The notes: generated by a model from the sequence alone, not told the origin. Shown: positions 8,875 to 17,990, numbered from the stretch's first letter. The stretch is DNA of 64,000 bases from CALFXN01 sp937957815 (GCA_036788195.1 DAIQNX010000006.1:1-64000); one strand, 5' to 3'. Numbers and translations: made by a program.

Positions 8875-11784
8875 TCAGCGGGCGCCGCCGAGGAACGCCG
8901 CGAAGTCGTCGGGAGGCAGCGGACGGGAGTAGTAGTATCCCTGGATCAGGATGTCACTTCCCAGGGATGCGATGAAGTCGCGCTGCTCGATCGTTTCCAC
9001 CCCTTCGGCCGTGATCTCGAGCCGGAGCTCCTTCGTCAGCGACACGAGCATGCGGAAGATGGCCTGCGTCTCCGTGTTTCCCGTGATGTCCGATATGAAA
9101 GCCTTGTCGACCTTGATGCCCGAGAGCGGCAGATGCCGGATGTACGACAGGGACGAATACCCCGTACCGAAGTCGTCGAGAGAGAAACGCACGCCTTCCC
9201 TGCGGAGGAGCTCCATCGTGCGGACCGTTCCGCTCAGGTTGTTCATGACGACGCTCTCGGTGATCTCGAGTTCGAGGAAGTTCGGATCGAGTCCGGCCTT
9301 CTCGATCGCGTTCATGACGGTGAAGTGGAAATCGGGGTTCGAGAACTGGTGCGACGAAACATTGACGCTGACCGTGATCGGGTGTCCCATCGCGAAGAAT
9401 CCGGTCGCCTTTTTGCACGAGTCGAGAAGGGCGAACTCCCCGAGCCGGTTGATCTCTCCGATTTCCTCGGCGAGCGGAATGAAGTGCGCGGGGGAGACGA
9501 GCGTCCCTTCCGCCGTCATCCACCGCATGAGCGCCTCGGCTCCGGCGATCGCCTGCGTCCCGGCGACGATCTTCGGCTGGAAATACATCAGGAACTCGCC
9601 GCGCTGGATGCCCCGGCGCAGGTTTCCCTCCATCCGGATCCGTTCGTGGATGAGTTCGTTCATGTCGTCGGTGAACAGTTCGTAGGTGTTCCCTTTCTGC
9701 TTCTTCGCACGCGCCATCGCGAGAGATGCCTTCCGGAACAGTATTTCCGAAGAGTTTCCGTCCTGCGGGAAGAGACTGACGCCGGCGCTCGCGGTCATGT
9801 AGATATCGTGCGAATCCGGGAAAAACGGCGTGCGGAGGGCTTCGAGCGCGCGTTCGATTCTGCCGAGGGCCGCCATCGTGCTCTCGCGGAACGGGTATGC
9901 GACGACGAATTCGTCGCCTCCGAAGCGGGCGAGAGCCCCATCTTCGGCGAAGACTGCCTTCATTCGCCGCGCCGCCTCCTGGAGCAGACGGTCTCCGAGA
10001 ACGTATCCGAGTGTCTTGTTGACGGCGTCGAAACGGTCGAGCCCTACCATCGCGACGATGACCCCCAGACCGGACGCCTGGGCGCGTTCGCACATCCCGC
10101 GCAGGGATTCGATGAACAGGAATCTGTTCGGAAGGGACGTGAGCGCGTCGTGAAGGACCTGGTGCCGCAGACGGTCCTTCGTCTCCTGGAGAGCGCTCAT
10201 GTCCCGGAGAACCGCGATGTAGTTGATGACGTGTCCTCCGGCATCGGTCAGGCTCGTGATGTTCACGAGGCCGGGGAAGGCCTCGCCGCTCTTCCGCCGG
10301 TTCCATACCTCGCCGCTCCAGCGATGCTGCTGGATCAGCGAATTCCACATCTCCTCGTAGAACTCCCGGGGGTGACGGTCCGACTTGAAGACTCGGGGAT
10401 TTTTCCCGAGGATTTCTTCCTTTTCGTACTCCAGGATGCTTGTGAACGCGGGGTTCACCGAGAGGATCGCGCCGTCCGGATCCGTGATGAAGACGGCTTC
10501 GCCGACGTGATCGAAGACTGTCCCGATGAGCGCGAGCTGTTTTTCCGTCTGCTCGAGAGCCGTCTGCCTGCTGTGGAGTTCCTCGTCGAGCGCCCGCAAT
10601 CCGTCCTCGCGGGATCGGATGAGCGCTTCGAGTTCCTGATTGGTCGACAGGAGCTTCTGTTGTTCGGTGATGTCCGTCATCATCATGAGGATGCAGGGTT
10701 CCGTGCCCGTTTCCATCGCGACCGCCGAGAGCAGGAGTATCCGTTCCTCCTCGGGCGAGGGGCGGAACGAGATGAGGATTCCGTCCGGTGATTCGCCGCG
10801 TCCGATGGGGACGACGACCCGGCGTTCGAGCTCCGCGACGTCGAAAAGGGCGAGGCGGGCGAGTTCCCTTCCGATGATGACGGACGCGTCGCGTCGCGCC
10901 ATCTGCTCGAAGGTCCGGTTGGCGTTGAGGAGGACTCCGTCCCGTAGGCGGTGGAGCGTGATGCCGAACGGGCTCGAATCGAAGAGCGCTCTGAAGTGCC
11001 GTTCGCTTTCGCGCATCCGCTTGGACGCGGCGAGCTCCCGCATGCGGATCCGGGCGGCCGTTACGGACATGGCGAGCGAGACGATCATCGCGGACGCAAC
11101 CATCAGCAGCGCGATCAGGACGATGTTCCGTTTCAGGAGCGCAAGCTCCGTCTCGATATCGTCGATGTAGATTCCGGTACCGATGATCCAGCCCCATGGT
11201 TCGAAACGGGCGACATAGGCGGTTTTCTTCCCCTTTTCGGACGGCTTGTCCACGCGGGTCCATTCGTAGTCGATGAAACCGCCGCCTCGGGAGAGTGCGA
11301 TCCCGATCATCCGCCGAAACAACGCTGAGAGTCGTTCTCCTTCGACTCCGGGAAGTTCTCCGGGAGCGCGTCCGACGATATCCGTGCGGAACGGGTGCGC
11401 GAGAACCCGTCCCTCGTCCGACATGATCCAGATGTAATCCCTGCCGTTCGGGCCGAACCGCAGATCCGGAAGGCGCTTCATGGCGACGCGTTTCGTGTCC
11501 TCCAGCGAGATTTCGCGAGAGAGGACCTCGTCGTTCTTTGAACGGAGGTAACTCAGGAAGACCTCTGCGATCGTGCGGCAGGTTTCGTTCTTGAGACGGC
11601 GGAAGTTCCTGTCGACGAGGGGAACGAGGGCGTAATACGTGATGAGGAGGAGGAGCGCAAGCAACACAAGCGACGGGATTATCCCGATGAGGAAGTACTG
11701 AAGGAAAAGTCGGGATTTCCCGGGGGCAGACCTGTAAACCGGTTCCTGTTCTCCGTGCGATCTCCCGAAAGAAAACGATGTCAT
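8875..11784 (-). CDS. Membrane c-di-GMP protein: Cache sensor, two PAS, GGDEF and EAL domains
   Basis: The protein is about 969 residues. A hydrophobic segment near 25-48 is followed by a periplasmic Cache-type domain (DLRFGPNGRDYIWIM and a GWIIGTGIYID-like pattern), a second membrane helix near 218-240, two PAS domains (about 265-385 and 415-530), a GGDEF domain with intact RFGGDEF, and an EAL domain with GAEALMRW and DDFGTGYSSL. Both catalytic signatures are present, so it could make or degrade c-di-GMP; dual proteins usually favour one. ATG 11784 is used; the frame also offers GTG 11793 and neither has a strong ribosome site. It appears to be a single-gene unit. Confidence 0.9.
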   Translation of the reverse strand: MTSFSFGRSHGEQEPVYRSAPGKSRLFLQYFLIGIIPSLVLLALLLLITYYALVPLVDRNFRRLKNETCRTIAEVFLSYLRSKNDEVLSREISLEDTKRVAMKRLPDLRFGPNGRDYIWIMSDEGRVLAHPFRTDIVGRAPGELPGVEGERLSALFRRMIGIALSRGGGFIDYEWTRVDKPSEKGKKTAYVARFEPWGWIIGTGIYIDDIETELALLKRNIVLIALLMVASAMIVSLAMSVTAARIRMRELAASKRMRESERHFRALFDSSPFGITLHRLRDGVLLNANRTFEQMARRDASVIIGRELARLALFDVAELERRVVVPIGRGESPDGILISFRPSPEEERILLLSAVAMETGTEPCILMMMTDITEQQKLLSTNQELEALIRSREDGLRALDEELHSRQTALEQTEKQLALIGTVFDHVGEAVFITDPDGAILSVNPAFTSILEYEKEEILGKNPRVFKSDRHPREFYEEMWNSLIQQHRWSGEVWNRRKSGEAFPGLVNITSLTDAGGHVINYIAVLRDMSALQETKDRLRHQVLHDALTSLPNRFLFIESLRGMCERAQASGLGVIVAMVGLDRFDAVNKTLGYVLGDRLLQEAARRMKAVFAEDGALARFGGDEFVVAYPFRESTMAALGRIERALEALRTPFFPDSHDIYMTASAGVSLFPQDGNSSEILFRKASLAMARAKKQKGNTYELFTDDMNELIHERIRMEGNLRRGIQRGEFLMYFQPKIVAGTQAIAGAEALMRWMTAEGTLVSPAHFIPLAEEIGEINRLGEFALLDSCKKATGFFAMGHPITVSVNVSSHQFSNPDFHFTVMNAIEKAGLDPNFLELEITESVVMNNLSGTVRTMELLRREGVRFSLDDFGTGYSSLSYIRHLPLSGIKVDKAFISDITGNTETQAIFRMLVSLTKELRLEITAEGVETIEQRDFIASLGSDILIQGYYYSRPLPPDDFAAFLGGAR

Positions 11785-11825
11785 CGAACACACCCGCGTG
11801 TCGTTCCGATTTGAAAATATTTATA

Positions 11826-11854
11826 ATAGTACATGATGGAACGTTCAGGCGCAA
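11826..11854 (-). promoter_or_regulatory. Sigma70-type promoter for the GGDEF/EAL gene
   Basis: On the minus strand TTGCGC (11854-11849) is separated by exactly 17 bases from TACTAT (11831-11826), followed by an AT-rich start region (TATAAATATTTT). It lies about 40 bases before the chosen start codon. Confidence 0.5.
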
Positions 11855-11980
11855 TTTTCCGGCAAGACGTGCAGGACTGGTATCGTCCATAATAGGCGGG
11901 ACGATTCGGTGAGATTCTTTCCAAAGTCCGGTTGTCCGGGTATAGTGTCGACATCGGTCATGACTCCGGGCGAGGAGGGG

Positions 11981-12457
11981 ATGTCCATCCGGAAAGAGAA
12001 CGAAAGATCGCGACCGCACGGACTCTTTGTCTTTGCGGTTGTTTTCGATGCGGTCGCCAAGGCCGCCGCGCGGGCCTTTCTTTCCGGAACGACGGTTTCC
12101 CTGCCGTTCGGTGCGTTCCTTCGTCTTCACGCCAACCCCGGTGTCGCGTTCGGGATGGCCGGTTCATGGGGGGGGGCGCTCGGAGTCGTCGGAGTCGCCA
12201 TCCTCCTGTATCTCACGTATGTTGTTCCCCTTCGCGGACGGGCGGGCCGGTACGGTCTCGCGCTCCTCTGGGCCGGAGGCCTCTCCAATGCCGTCGAACG
12301 ACTTGCGCTCGGTGGGGTGACCGATTTTCTCTTTCTTCCGCTCGGCCTCGCGGGAATCCCCGGGCTCTTCGTCAATATCGCGGATCTCTGGGTCGGACTC
12401 GGAGTGTGCCTTCTCGCGGCGGACGTGTTTCGTCAAAGAGACGGGGCGGAACCGTAG
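11981..12457 (+). CDS. Signal peptidase II (LspA)-like membrane protein with a changed catalytic aspartate
   Basis: The 158-residue, four-helix protein has the LspA layout: D23 and K27 in the first helix (FDAVAKAAAR), NPGVAFG (52-58), GGLSNAVERL (99-108), VTDF and FVNIADLW (D135). LspA removes lipoprotein signal peptides using two aspartates. The second (NIAD) is present, but the first, in the usual GN--DR motif, is Glu106 here. It may be a divergent or repurposed LspA. Start ATG 11981 has GGAGG very close upstream (2 bases); ATG 11960 is the alternative. A possible -10 (TATAGT, 11941) lies just ahead. Confidence 0.72.
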   Translation: MSIRKENERSRPHGLFVFAVVFDAVAKAAARAFLSGTTVSLPFGAFLRLHANPGVAFGMAGSWGGALGVVGVAILLYLTYVVPLRGRAGRYGLALLWAGGLSNAVERLALGGVTDFLFLPLGLAGIPGLFVNIADLWVGLGVCLLAADVFRQRDGAEP

Positions 12458-12474
12458 CGATTTCTCCAGTGCGC

Positions 12475-12480
12475 TATAAT
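12475..12480 (+). promoter_or_regulatory. Consensus -10 box before the GGDEF-like sensor gene
   Basis: TATAAT lies 62 bases before ATG 12543 in the short gap after the LspA-like gene. No matching -35 is obvious at 16-18 bp, so this is only a candidate start point. Confidence 0.35.
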
Positions 12481-12542
12481 CATCACGATGAATGTGCAGG
12501 GACGGGTCCTGCGCCGTCACCACGGGAAGGAATTGACACGGA

Positions 12543-14345
12543 ATGAAGCCGGTTGCCGAGGTTTCCCTGAAGAACGTTCTGATTGCCTCGATGATCGCGG
12601 TCATAATTCTGACGACCGGTCTTGTCGGATATGTCGCGTTCGATGGCGGGCGACATGCCGTCGCCGATGTATCGAAAGTTTTGCGGGACGAGATTTCGTC
12701 CCGCATTGAGGAGCACGTAAAAAGTTTTCTCTCCGTTCCGCATCTCATAAACCGGGCCAATGCCGGAAGCCTCAGAAAAGGGCTCCTCGCCCCGGACGAC
12801 CCTTCGGGGCTTGCCAGCCGCTTTCGGGAACAGATCGGCATCTTCGGGGCCGTCTCGAGCATCTCCTTCGGCAATTCCAGTGGAGGACTGGTCAACAGCG
12901 GGAGGGAAACGTCCAGCGACGCGCGATACGTGATCCTGACAGATGGATTCGTCGCCGGAACTTTCCGGAAATATGAGGTCGACGAAGAAGGACGGCTCGG
13001 CCGGCTTCTGGCGCGTATTCCGAATTTCGACGCTCGGACGCGCTCCTGGTATATCGATGCCGTCCTGAAGGGAACGTCCGTCTGGAGCGATATCTATGTT
13101 CTCTTCACGGGACAGGACATGGCCCTTCCGGCGAGCCTTCCCGTCCATTCGCGGCAAGGGGAACTGCTTGGCGTCGTCACGGTGGATGTCTTCCTGTCGC
13201 ACATCGCCCGCTTCCTCTCGAGACTTCATTTCAGCCCCACGGGGCTCGCCTTTGTCATGGAGCGTTCTGGATTTCTCGTGGCGTCGTCCGTACGGGAAAT
13301 GCCTTTCACGGTCGTCGCGGAGACCGGAATGCAACGACGCGTCAATGTCCTCGACAGCGCCGTTCCCGAGGTGCGACGCGCTGCGGAGTCGATTGCGAAG
13401 CGCTTCGGGACGTTCGGTAATGTCCGTTCGGCGGAGGATCTTTCATTCACGCTCGACGGCAGGAGATACACGTTGCGGGTCTGTCCCCTGCGGGATCTTC
13501 CCGGAATCGACTGGCTCGTTGTGGTCGTCCTTCCGGAGACTGCCGTCATGTCGGGCGTCATGAGGGAACATCGCGTGACGATCGCTCTGATTGCCGGTAT
13601 TCTCGCGATCGTCATCTTTTCTGGAGTTTTCCTTTCCGGACGGGCGGCGCAATCGGTTCTCCGGTTGAACGACGCCGTTGCCGCGCTTGCGAGGGGCGAG
13701 CGTTCCGAAGTCGCGGATGCCGGCGGACGGATCCGCGAGTTCAACACGTTGTTCCGCTCCTGCTCCGACCTGGCGAACCGGATCCGGAAGACTGCGGACG
13801 ACCTGGATTCAGAAGCCTTGCGGCGTGTCCGTGCGGAAAAAGCGCTCTCGGAGAGCGAACGGGAGTCGCGCGAACGTTCCGCGTCCGATCCCGTAACCGG
13901 ACTTCCAAACAGACGGGCGTTCCTCGCCCGTCTCGAAGGCGAATGGATTCGCCTCAGACGCCACGGAGGCATTCCGGTTCCGTTGCTTCTGATCGCTTCC
14001 GATTCTCTGAGGCGTGTCAACAATCGATTCGGATTCGCGAAGGGCGACAGTGTCCTGACGACCATCGCAAGGGTGATTCGCGAATGCATCGGCGCCGAAG
14101 GAGTTGCGGGACGCATCGGCGACGCGGAATTCGCCGTACTCCTTCCCGGAGTGGAGGAAGAGACGGCGGTGCTGTTGGCGGAGCATATCCGTGAACGCTC
14201 GGAGGAGCAGCGCGCGATATCGGGGCTCGGTCGGGAGTTCTTCGTATTGCGTGTCGCCGTGACGTCGATCCGCGCCGACGATCCCGATGTCGATGCGCCG
14301 CTCATGCGTGCGGGCGTTGCGCTGGGCCGCGACGGGAGGGACTGA
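12543..14345 (+). CDS. Membrane sensor with dCache, HAMP and degenerate GGDEF domain
   Basis: The 600-residue protein has a first membrane helix at about 15-32, a large periplasmic dCache-type region (ARTRSWYIDAVLKGTSVWSD is typical), a second membrane helix near 345-365, a HAMP-like linker, and a C-terminal GGDEF-family domain (ASDPVTGLPNRRAFLARLEG). The active-site motif reads RIGDAEF instead of R-GGDEF: two of the three key positions are changed, so cyclase activity is doubtful and a sensory or effector role is more likely. GGAAGGAA precedes the start by about 11 bases. Confidence 0.85.
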   Translation: MKPVAEVSLKNVLIASMIAVIILTTGLVGYVAFDGGRHAVADVSKVLRDEISSRIEEHVKSFLSVPHLINRANAGSLRKGLLAPDDPSGLASRFREQIGIFGAVSSISFGNSSGGLVNSGRETSSDARYVILTDGFVAGTFRKYEVDEEGRLGRLLARIPNFDARTRSWYIDAVLKGTSVWSDIYVLFTGQDMALPASLPVHSRQGELLGVVTVDVFLSHIARFLSRLHFSPTGLAFVMERSGFLVASSVREMPFTVVAETGMQRRVNVLDSAVPEVRRAAESIAKRFGTFGNVRSAEDLSFTLDGRRYTLRVCPLRDLPGIDWLVVVVLPETAVMSGVMREHRVTIALIAGILAIVIFSGVFLSGRAAQSVLRLNDAVAALARGERSEVADAGGRIREFNTLFRSCSDLANRIRKTADDLDSEALRRVRAEKALSESERESRERSASDPVTGLPNRRAFLARLEGEWIRLRRHGGIPVPLLLIASDSLRRVNNRFGFAKGDSVLTTIARVIRECIGAEGVAGRIGDAEFAVLLPGVEEETAVLLAEHIRERSEEQRAISGLGREFFVLRVAVTSIRADDPDVDAPLMRAGVALGRDGRD

Positions 14346-14349
14346 TACC

Positions 14350-14838
14350 ATGGCGACACTGACCAATGCGATCCGACTTCTCGAGGGAATGGGGATCGCC
14401 CTTGACGTCCGTACGTACGAACCGGACGAGGACGACCTTTCGGCGGGACGGGCCGCTTCGCTACTCGGTCTCGACCCCGGCCGGGTCTTCAAGACGCTCG
14501 TCGCGAGCTGCGACGGGCGGGATGTCGTCCTCGCGTGCATCCCCGGTCCCGAAGAACTCGATCTCAAGCGGCTCGCCGCCGCGATGGGGCACAAGAGGGC
14601 GGAGATGGTCCATCTTTCGGAAGTCCGTCCGCTGACCGGGTATGTCCGGGGCGGCGTCTCGCCGGTCGGGACGAGAAAGGCCTATCCAGTCGTTCTCGAC
14701 GAGTCGGCGTTCTCCCACGAACGAATCTGCGTCAGCGCCGGAACCCGCGGAGTCCAGATGCTTCTCTCGCCCGACGACCTCCGGCGTGCGACCGGAGCGG
14801 TCGTTGCGAAGATCACGCGCGGGAAGAGCGGCGCTTGA
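14350..14838 (+). CDS. ybaK: YbaK/EbsC-type aminoacyl-tRNA deacylase
   Basis: The 162-residue YbaK/ProX-fold protein has the conserved lysine segment GRVFKTLVASCDG, the PGPEELDLKRLA region and GGVSPVGTRKAYPVVLDESA. Family members hydrolyse mischarged tRNA, typically Cys-tRNA(Pro). ATG 14350 has GGGAGGGA at 8 bases. It lies 4 bases after the sensor gene's stop, but no functional link is apparent. Ala- or Pro-specific relatives cannot be excluded. Confidence 0.85.
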   Translation: MATLTNAIRLLEGMGIALDVRTYEPDEDDLSAGRAASLLGLDPGRVFKTLVASCDGRDVVLACIPGPEELDLKRLAAAMGHKRAEMVHLSEVRPLTGYVRGGVSPVGTRKAYPVVLDESAFSHERICVSAGTRGVQMLLSPDDLRRATGAVVAKITRGKSGA

Positions 14839-14875
14839 CGGATCACCGTACGTGGAATAAAGTATCTGCGCATAC
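14835..14875 (+). promoter_or_regulatory. Promoter and dyad operator before the ArsR-ABC operon
   Basis: TTGACG (14835-14840), a 17-base spacer and TAAAGT (14858-14863) form a plausible sigma70 promoter overlapping the ybaK stop. Over and just after the -10 lies GTAT-N6-ATAC (14862-14875), a short dyad well placed for repression by the adjacent ArsR-type protein. The operator role is inferred from position. Confidence 0.45.
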
Positions 14876-14895
14876 ACTTAAAAGGGACGGCGCTC

Positions 14896-15174
14896 ATGGA
14901 ACGATCTGAATTCGTCCGAATATTCAAGGCTCTTTCGGTGGAGACACGGGTTCGTATCGTGGAACTGCTGCTTCGGCGACCACTTTGCGTGAACGCGCTG
15001 GCGGCCCGCCTGGAGGTCACCCCGGCGGCAGTCTCGCAGCATCTTCGCGTTTTGCGCGAGGCCGCAATCCTGGTCGCAGACAAGAGGGGCTATTTCGTCC
15101 ACTATCGCGTGAACGGGGAAACTCTCGACCGCTTCCGGGAGGGGCTTGAGGGGCTTCTTTCGACGAGACAGTGA
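14896..15174 (+). CDS. ArsR/SmtB-family transcriptional regulator
   Basis: This is a 92-residue winged-helix protein with the classic ArsR layout: LFKALSVETRVRIVELL-like opening, VNALAARLEVTPAAVSQH as helix-turn-helix and KRGYFVHYRVN as wing. A single cysteine sits in RRPLCVN; the classic metal-site ELCVCDL pair is absent, so a non-metal signal is possible. It is the first gene of a three-gene run with an ABC-2 exporter and probably represses it through the dyad in its promoter. Confidence 0.87.
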   Translation: MERSEFVRIFKALSVETRVRIVELLLRRPLCVNALAARLEVTPAAVSQHLRVLREAAILVADKRGYFVHYRVNGETLDRFREGLEGLLSTRQ

Positions 15175-15208
15175 CGACGCGGGCGCCGGGAGCGAAGGGA
15201 GCGCAGGC

Positions 15209-16177
15209 ATGTCCGCAATAGTCGTCAATGCGTTGCGAAAGAGATTCGGCGCGGTTCAGGCGGTTTCAGACGTCTCCTTTTCCGTCGGAACGGGAGACTT
15301 TTTCGGGCTTCTGGGGCCGAACGGCGCGGGGAAGACCACGACGATTTCCATGCTGATCGGGCTGGCGCGTCCCGACGGAGGTACGATTTCCATCGGAGGC
15401 GTCGACTGCTCCAAAAACCCGCGAGCCGCGCAGCACCTGATCGGCGTCGTGCCGGACGAAAGCAACCTCTACCCAGAGATGACGGGGCTCGACAACATCG
15501 CGTTCTGCGGGGCGCTTTACGGCCTGCCAAAGGCGGAGCGGCTCGTGCGGGCGAAACGCCTTCTCGACGAGTTCGGTCTTTCGGAAGCCGGGGATCGGCT
15601 CTTCGGAGGCTACTCCAAGGGCATGAAGCGCCGCCTCACGATCGCGGCCGGGATTATCCACGAGCCGCCGATTCTCTTCCTCGACGAGCCCACGACGGGG
15701 ATCGACGTCGCGAGCGCCCGCGCGATCCGGCAGCGCCTCGCGGCGCTCCATGCTTCGGGGACGACCATCCTTCTGACCACCCACTATATCGAAGAGGCCG
15801 AACGCCTCTGCACCCGCGTCGCCTTCATCGTCAAGGGGCGGATCCTGCGCGTCGACTCGGTGTCCGATCTTCTCGAACCAGTGCGCGGCGTTCGCGCGGC
15901 GGTTCTGACGGTTTCCGGTTCCGGCGACGTCTGCGAACAGCTCTCCGGAACATTTCCCGCTCTCCGGTTCGACTCCGCGGGGCAGGGGCGCGTCCGCGCC
16001 GAAGGGACGGAACCCTTTCGGGTCGGGCCGATCGTGCGGTTTCTCGAAGAACGCGGCGTCGAGGTCGAAGAGGCGCGGAAGGTGCGTCCGTCGCTTGAGG
16101 ATATTTTCGTCCGGATCACGGGCCTCGAAGCGGAGTCGATGAAAAAAGAAAAGGAAAAGGGCGGTGGCAACGGATGA
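15209..16177 (+). CDS. ABC-2 type exporter ATP-binding protein
   Basis: The protein is 322 residues. The ABC domain has GPNGAGKTTT, a signature region FGGYSKGMKRRLTIAAG and LFLDEPTTGIDV, followed by a C-terminal extension of about 90 residues typical of drug/daunorubicin-type exporters. ATG 15209 (GAAGGGAG upstream) replaces the longer frame beginning at 15146, which would overlap arsR. It overlaps the permease start (ATGA-type, 16174) by four bases. The substrate is unknown. Confidence 0.88.
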   Translation: MSAIVVNALRKRFGAVQAVSDVSFSVGTGDFFGLLGPNGAGKTTTISMLIGLARPDGGTISIGGVDCSKNPRAAQHLIGVVPDESNLYPEMTGLDNIAFCGALYGLPKAERLVRAKRLLDEFGLSEAGDRLFGGYSKGMKRRLTIAAGIIHEPPILFLDEPTTGIDVASARAIRQRLAALHASGTTILLTTHYIEEAERLCTRVAFIVKGRILRVDSVSDLLEPVRGVRAAVLTVSGSGDVCEQLSGTFPALRFDSAGQGRVRAEGTEPFRVGPIVRFLEERGVEVEEARKVRPSLEDIFVRITGLEAESMKKEKEKGGGNG

Positions 16178-16911
16178 AGCGGTGGATCGCGTTCTGGAAC
16201 ATCCTTCTGAAGGACACGAAGACGTACTATCTCAAGCCGCCGAACGTCAGCTGGGGACTGATCTTTCCGGTCGCGTGGACGGCAATGTTCTTCATCCGCT
16301 CGGGGCAGGGCGTCGAAAGCATCGCAGGCGTCCTGCCTGGGGTTGTGGCGGTTTCGATCCTGTTCGGGACGACGTCGATGCTCGCCGTGACGATCACGTT
16401 CGAAAAGAAAAGCCGCTCGTTCGAACGGCTCCTGCTCGCCCCGGTTTCGCTGGAGCTTCTGATGTTCGCGAAAACGTCGGGAGCGATCCTCTTCGGAGTG
16501 CTCAACGCGTTCGTTCCCGTGGCGATCGCGTCGTTCCTCGCGGACCTCTCCGAGGTTTCGTGGGGTGCGTTTCTCGTCACGACCTTCCTCATGGCCGTCT
16601 CATGCACATTCCTCGGACTCTTCGTCGCCGTGTCGGTCAGCGAGGTCTTCGAGGCGCAGACCTTTTCGAACTTCTTCCGATTTCCGATGGTCTTTCTGTG
16701 CGGGCTGTTCTTCCCGATCGAGCGGCTGCCGCTTCTGCTTCGGCCGCTTTCCTACGTTCTGCCGCTGACGTACGGCGCGGACGCGCTTCGGAAGTCTCTC
16801 TCGAACGGCGCGTCGATGCCGCTCGCGCTCGATTTCGCGGCGCTCGCCGGCTTCTGCGCCGTACTTTTCGCCTTCAGCGTGCGGAACGTGCGGCGGAAGT
16901 GGATCGTGTAG
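16174..16911 (+). CDS. ABC-2 type exporter permease
   Basis: The 245-residue membrane protein has six hydrophobic segments and the ABC-2 family features GTTSMLAVTITFEKK-SFERLL and LCGLFFPIERLP. It is the partner of the preceding ATPase, with which it overlaps, and the end of the ArsR-led operon. A strong stem-loop follows. Confidence 0.87.
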   Translation: MKRWIAFWNILLKDTKTYYLKPPNVSWGLIFPVAWTAMFFIRSGQGVESIAGVLPGVVAVSILFGTTSMLAVTITFEKKSRSFERLLLAPVSLELLMFAKTSGAILFGVLNAFVPVAIASFLADLSEVSWGAFLVTTFLMAVSCTFLGLFVAVSVSEVFEAQTFSNFFRFPMVFLCGLFFPIERLPLLLRPLSYVLPLTYGADALRKSLSNGASMPLALDFAALAGFCAVLFAFSVRNVRRKWIV

Positions 16912-16937
16912 CGTCAGAGACGAGGCTCTCCGCTACG

Positions 16938-16964
16938 GCGAGGACGTTTCGGGAACGTCCTCGC
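16938..16964. terminator. Perfect 11-bp stem-loop between convergent genes
   Basis: GCGAGGACGTT and AACGTCCTCGC pair perfectly around a 5-base loop between the stop of the ABC-2 permease (16911) and the stop of the minus-strand MBL gene (16979). There is no T run on either side, so it is either a weak bidirectional terminator or an mRNA end-stabilising hairpin. Confidence 0.55.
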
Positions 16965-16978
16965 ACCGGAATTCGAAG

Positions 16979-17845
16979 CTATGCCGGAAAAGCGAAGACA
17001 GTTCCGGAGCCCATGGTTGCGAACCGATCGCCGAAGGCCGCGTAGATGGCCGCCTGTGCCCGGAACCCCGTGCAGTGTCCGGCCGCTAGGAGGGATGGCG
17101 AGAACTCCGAGAGTGCCGCGACGGTTTTCGCGATTCGTTCCTGCGATGCTTCGACGAGATGCAGGCCGCCGACGATCCCGGCGATGCGCTCCCCGGGAGC
17201 GGTGGCGTGTTTCAGGATATTGACGATCCCCGCATGGCTGCACCCTGTGACGATGACTGCGCCGCACCCGGCGACGCGCGCCGCGACCGCGATATCGTCC
17301 GGCATGGCGTCCGGGACGGCGTGACCCCGTTCGTCGATTGTCGAGAGGGCGATGCCGACTTCCTCGAAGTCCGTGACGCGTGGGACTTCGCCTGTCGTGA
17401 CGAGTCCCGGCATCAGCTGCAGCGGTCCGGAAACCGGGAAGAGCGTTCCTCCCGCGGCGCGGATGTCCTCCGGTTCGTCTTCCTGCATGATGCCGACGTG
17501 ACGAAGAAACGGCGCGGTGATGAAATTGGGCCGGAAGAGCGCCGGATGCGCGATGACCGGAACGTCCCTTTTCCCGATGGCCTTCACGACACGGGCGAGA
17601 CCTCGGGTGTGGTCGTAGTGGCAGTGCGTGATCACGACGGCGTCCGCTTCCCCGAGCGGAATTCCGAGAGCTCCGGCGTTGTGGAGCAGGGTATCGGCGT
17701 TCTGTCCCACATCGACGAGAATCCGCCGTGTCTTGCCTCCGGCTGCAGCCTCGAGCCAGAAAGAGACTCCGTGTTGCCCGAGAAGCGGACTCTCGTACGG
17801 TGCGCTGTCCTCGACGAGGACGGTAACCTTGAGCGAATCGAGCAT
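16979..17845 (-). CDS. Metallo-beta-lactamase-fold hydrolase (ribofuranosyl-aminobenzene-phosphate-synthase-like)
   Basis: The 288-residue protein has the metal motif HCHYDH, a second metal histidine in GCSHAGIVN and the C-terminal GGLHLVEAS and GHCTG elements typical of the MBL subfamily annotated as 7,8-dihydropterin-6-methyl-ribofuranosylaminobenzene-phosphate synthase-like. The true reaction of bacterial members is largely unknown. ATG 17845 (GGGAGATG upstream) is preferred to the longer frame from 17917. A clear paralogue lies at 39156-39980 beside a TRAP transporter. Confidence 0.82.
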   Translation of the reverse strand: MLDSLKVTVLVEDSAPYESPLLGQHGVSFWLEAAAGGKTRRILVDVGQNADTLLHNAGALGIPLGEADAVVITHCHYDHTRGLARVVKAIGKRDVPVIAHPALFRPNFITAPFLRHVGIMQEDEPEDIRAAGGTLFPVSGPLQLMPGLVTTGEVPRVTDFEEVGIALSTIDERGHAVPDAMPDDIAVAARVAGCGAVIVTGCSHAGIVNILKHATAPGERIAGIVGGLHLVEASQERIAKTVAALSEFSPSLLAAGHCTGFRAQAAIYAAFGDRFATMGSGTVFAFPA

Positions 17846-17891
17846 GATCCCATCATCTCCCGGAGAGACGCATTGTTGTGTTTCTTTTGCT

Positions 17892-17900
17892 ATTATCGCA
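17892..17900 (-). promoter_or_regulatory. Extended -10 for the MBL gene
   Basis: On the minus strand TGC GATAAT occurs about 46 bases before ATG 17845. No good -35 was found. Confidence 0.35.
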
Positions 17901-17962
17901 CATCGTCGAAGACGCAACGCGCGACAGGCTCTGTTTCACGCGATGAAAAAACCCCGAGAGGG

Positions 17963-17990
17963 TTACAAACGAGGCAATCTGCGGTACAGT
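17963..17990 (+). promoter_or_regulatory. Promoter candidate for the CGGC protein gene
   Basis: TTACAA (17963-17968) and TACAGT (17985-17990) are spaced by 16 bases, about 70 bases ahead of ATG 18061. The -35 match is modest. A small hairpin (ACCC...GGGT) lies just upstream. The leader carries the short inverted repeat CCGTTC...GAACGG around 18000-18020. Confidence 0.35.
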
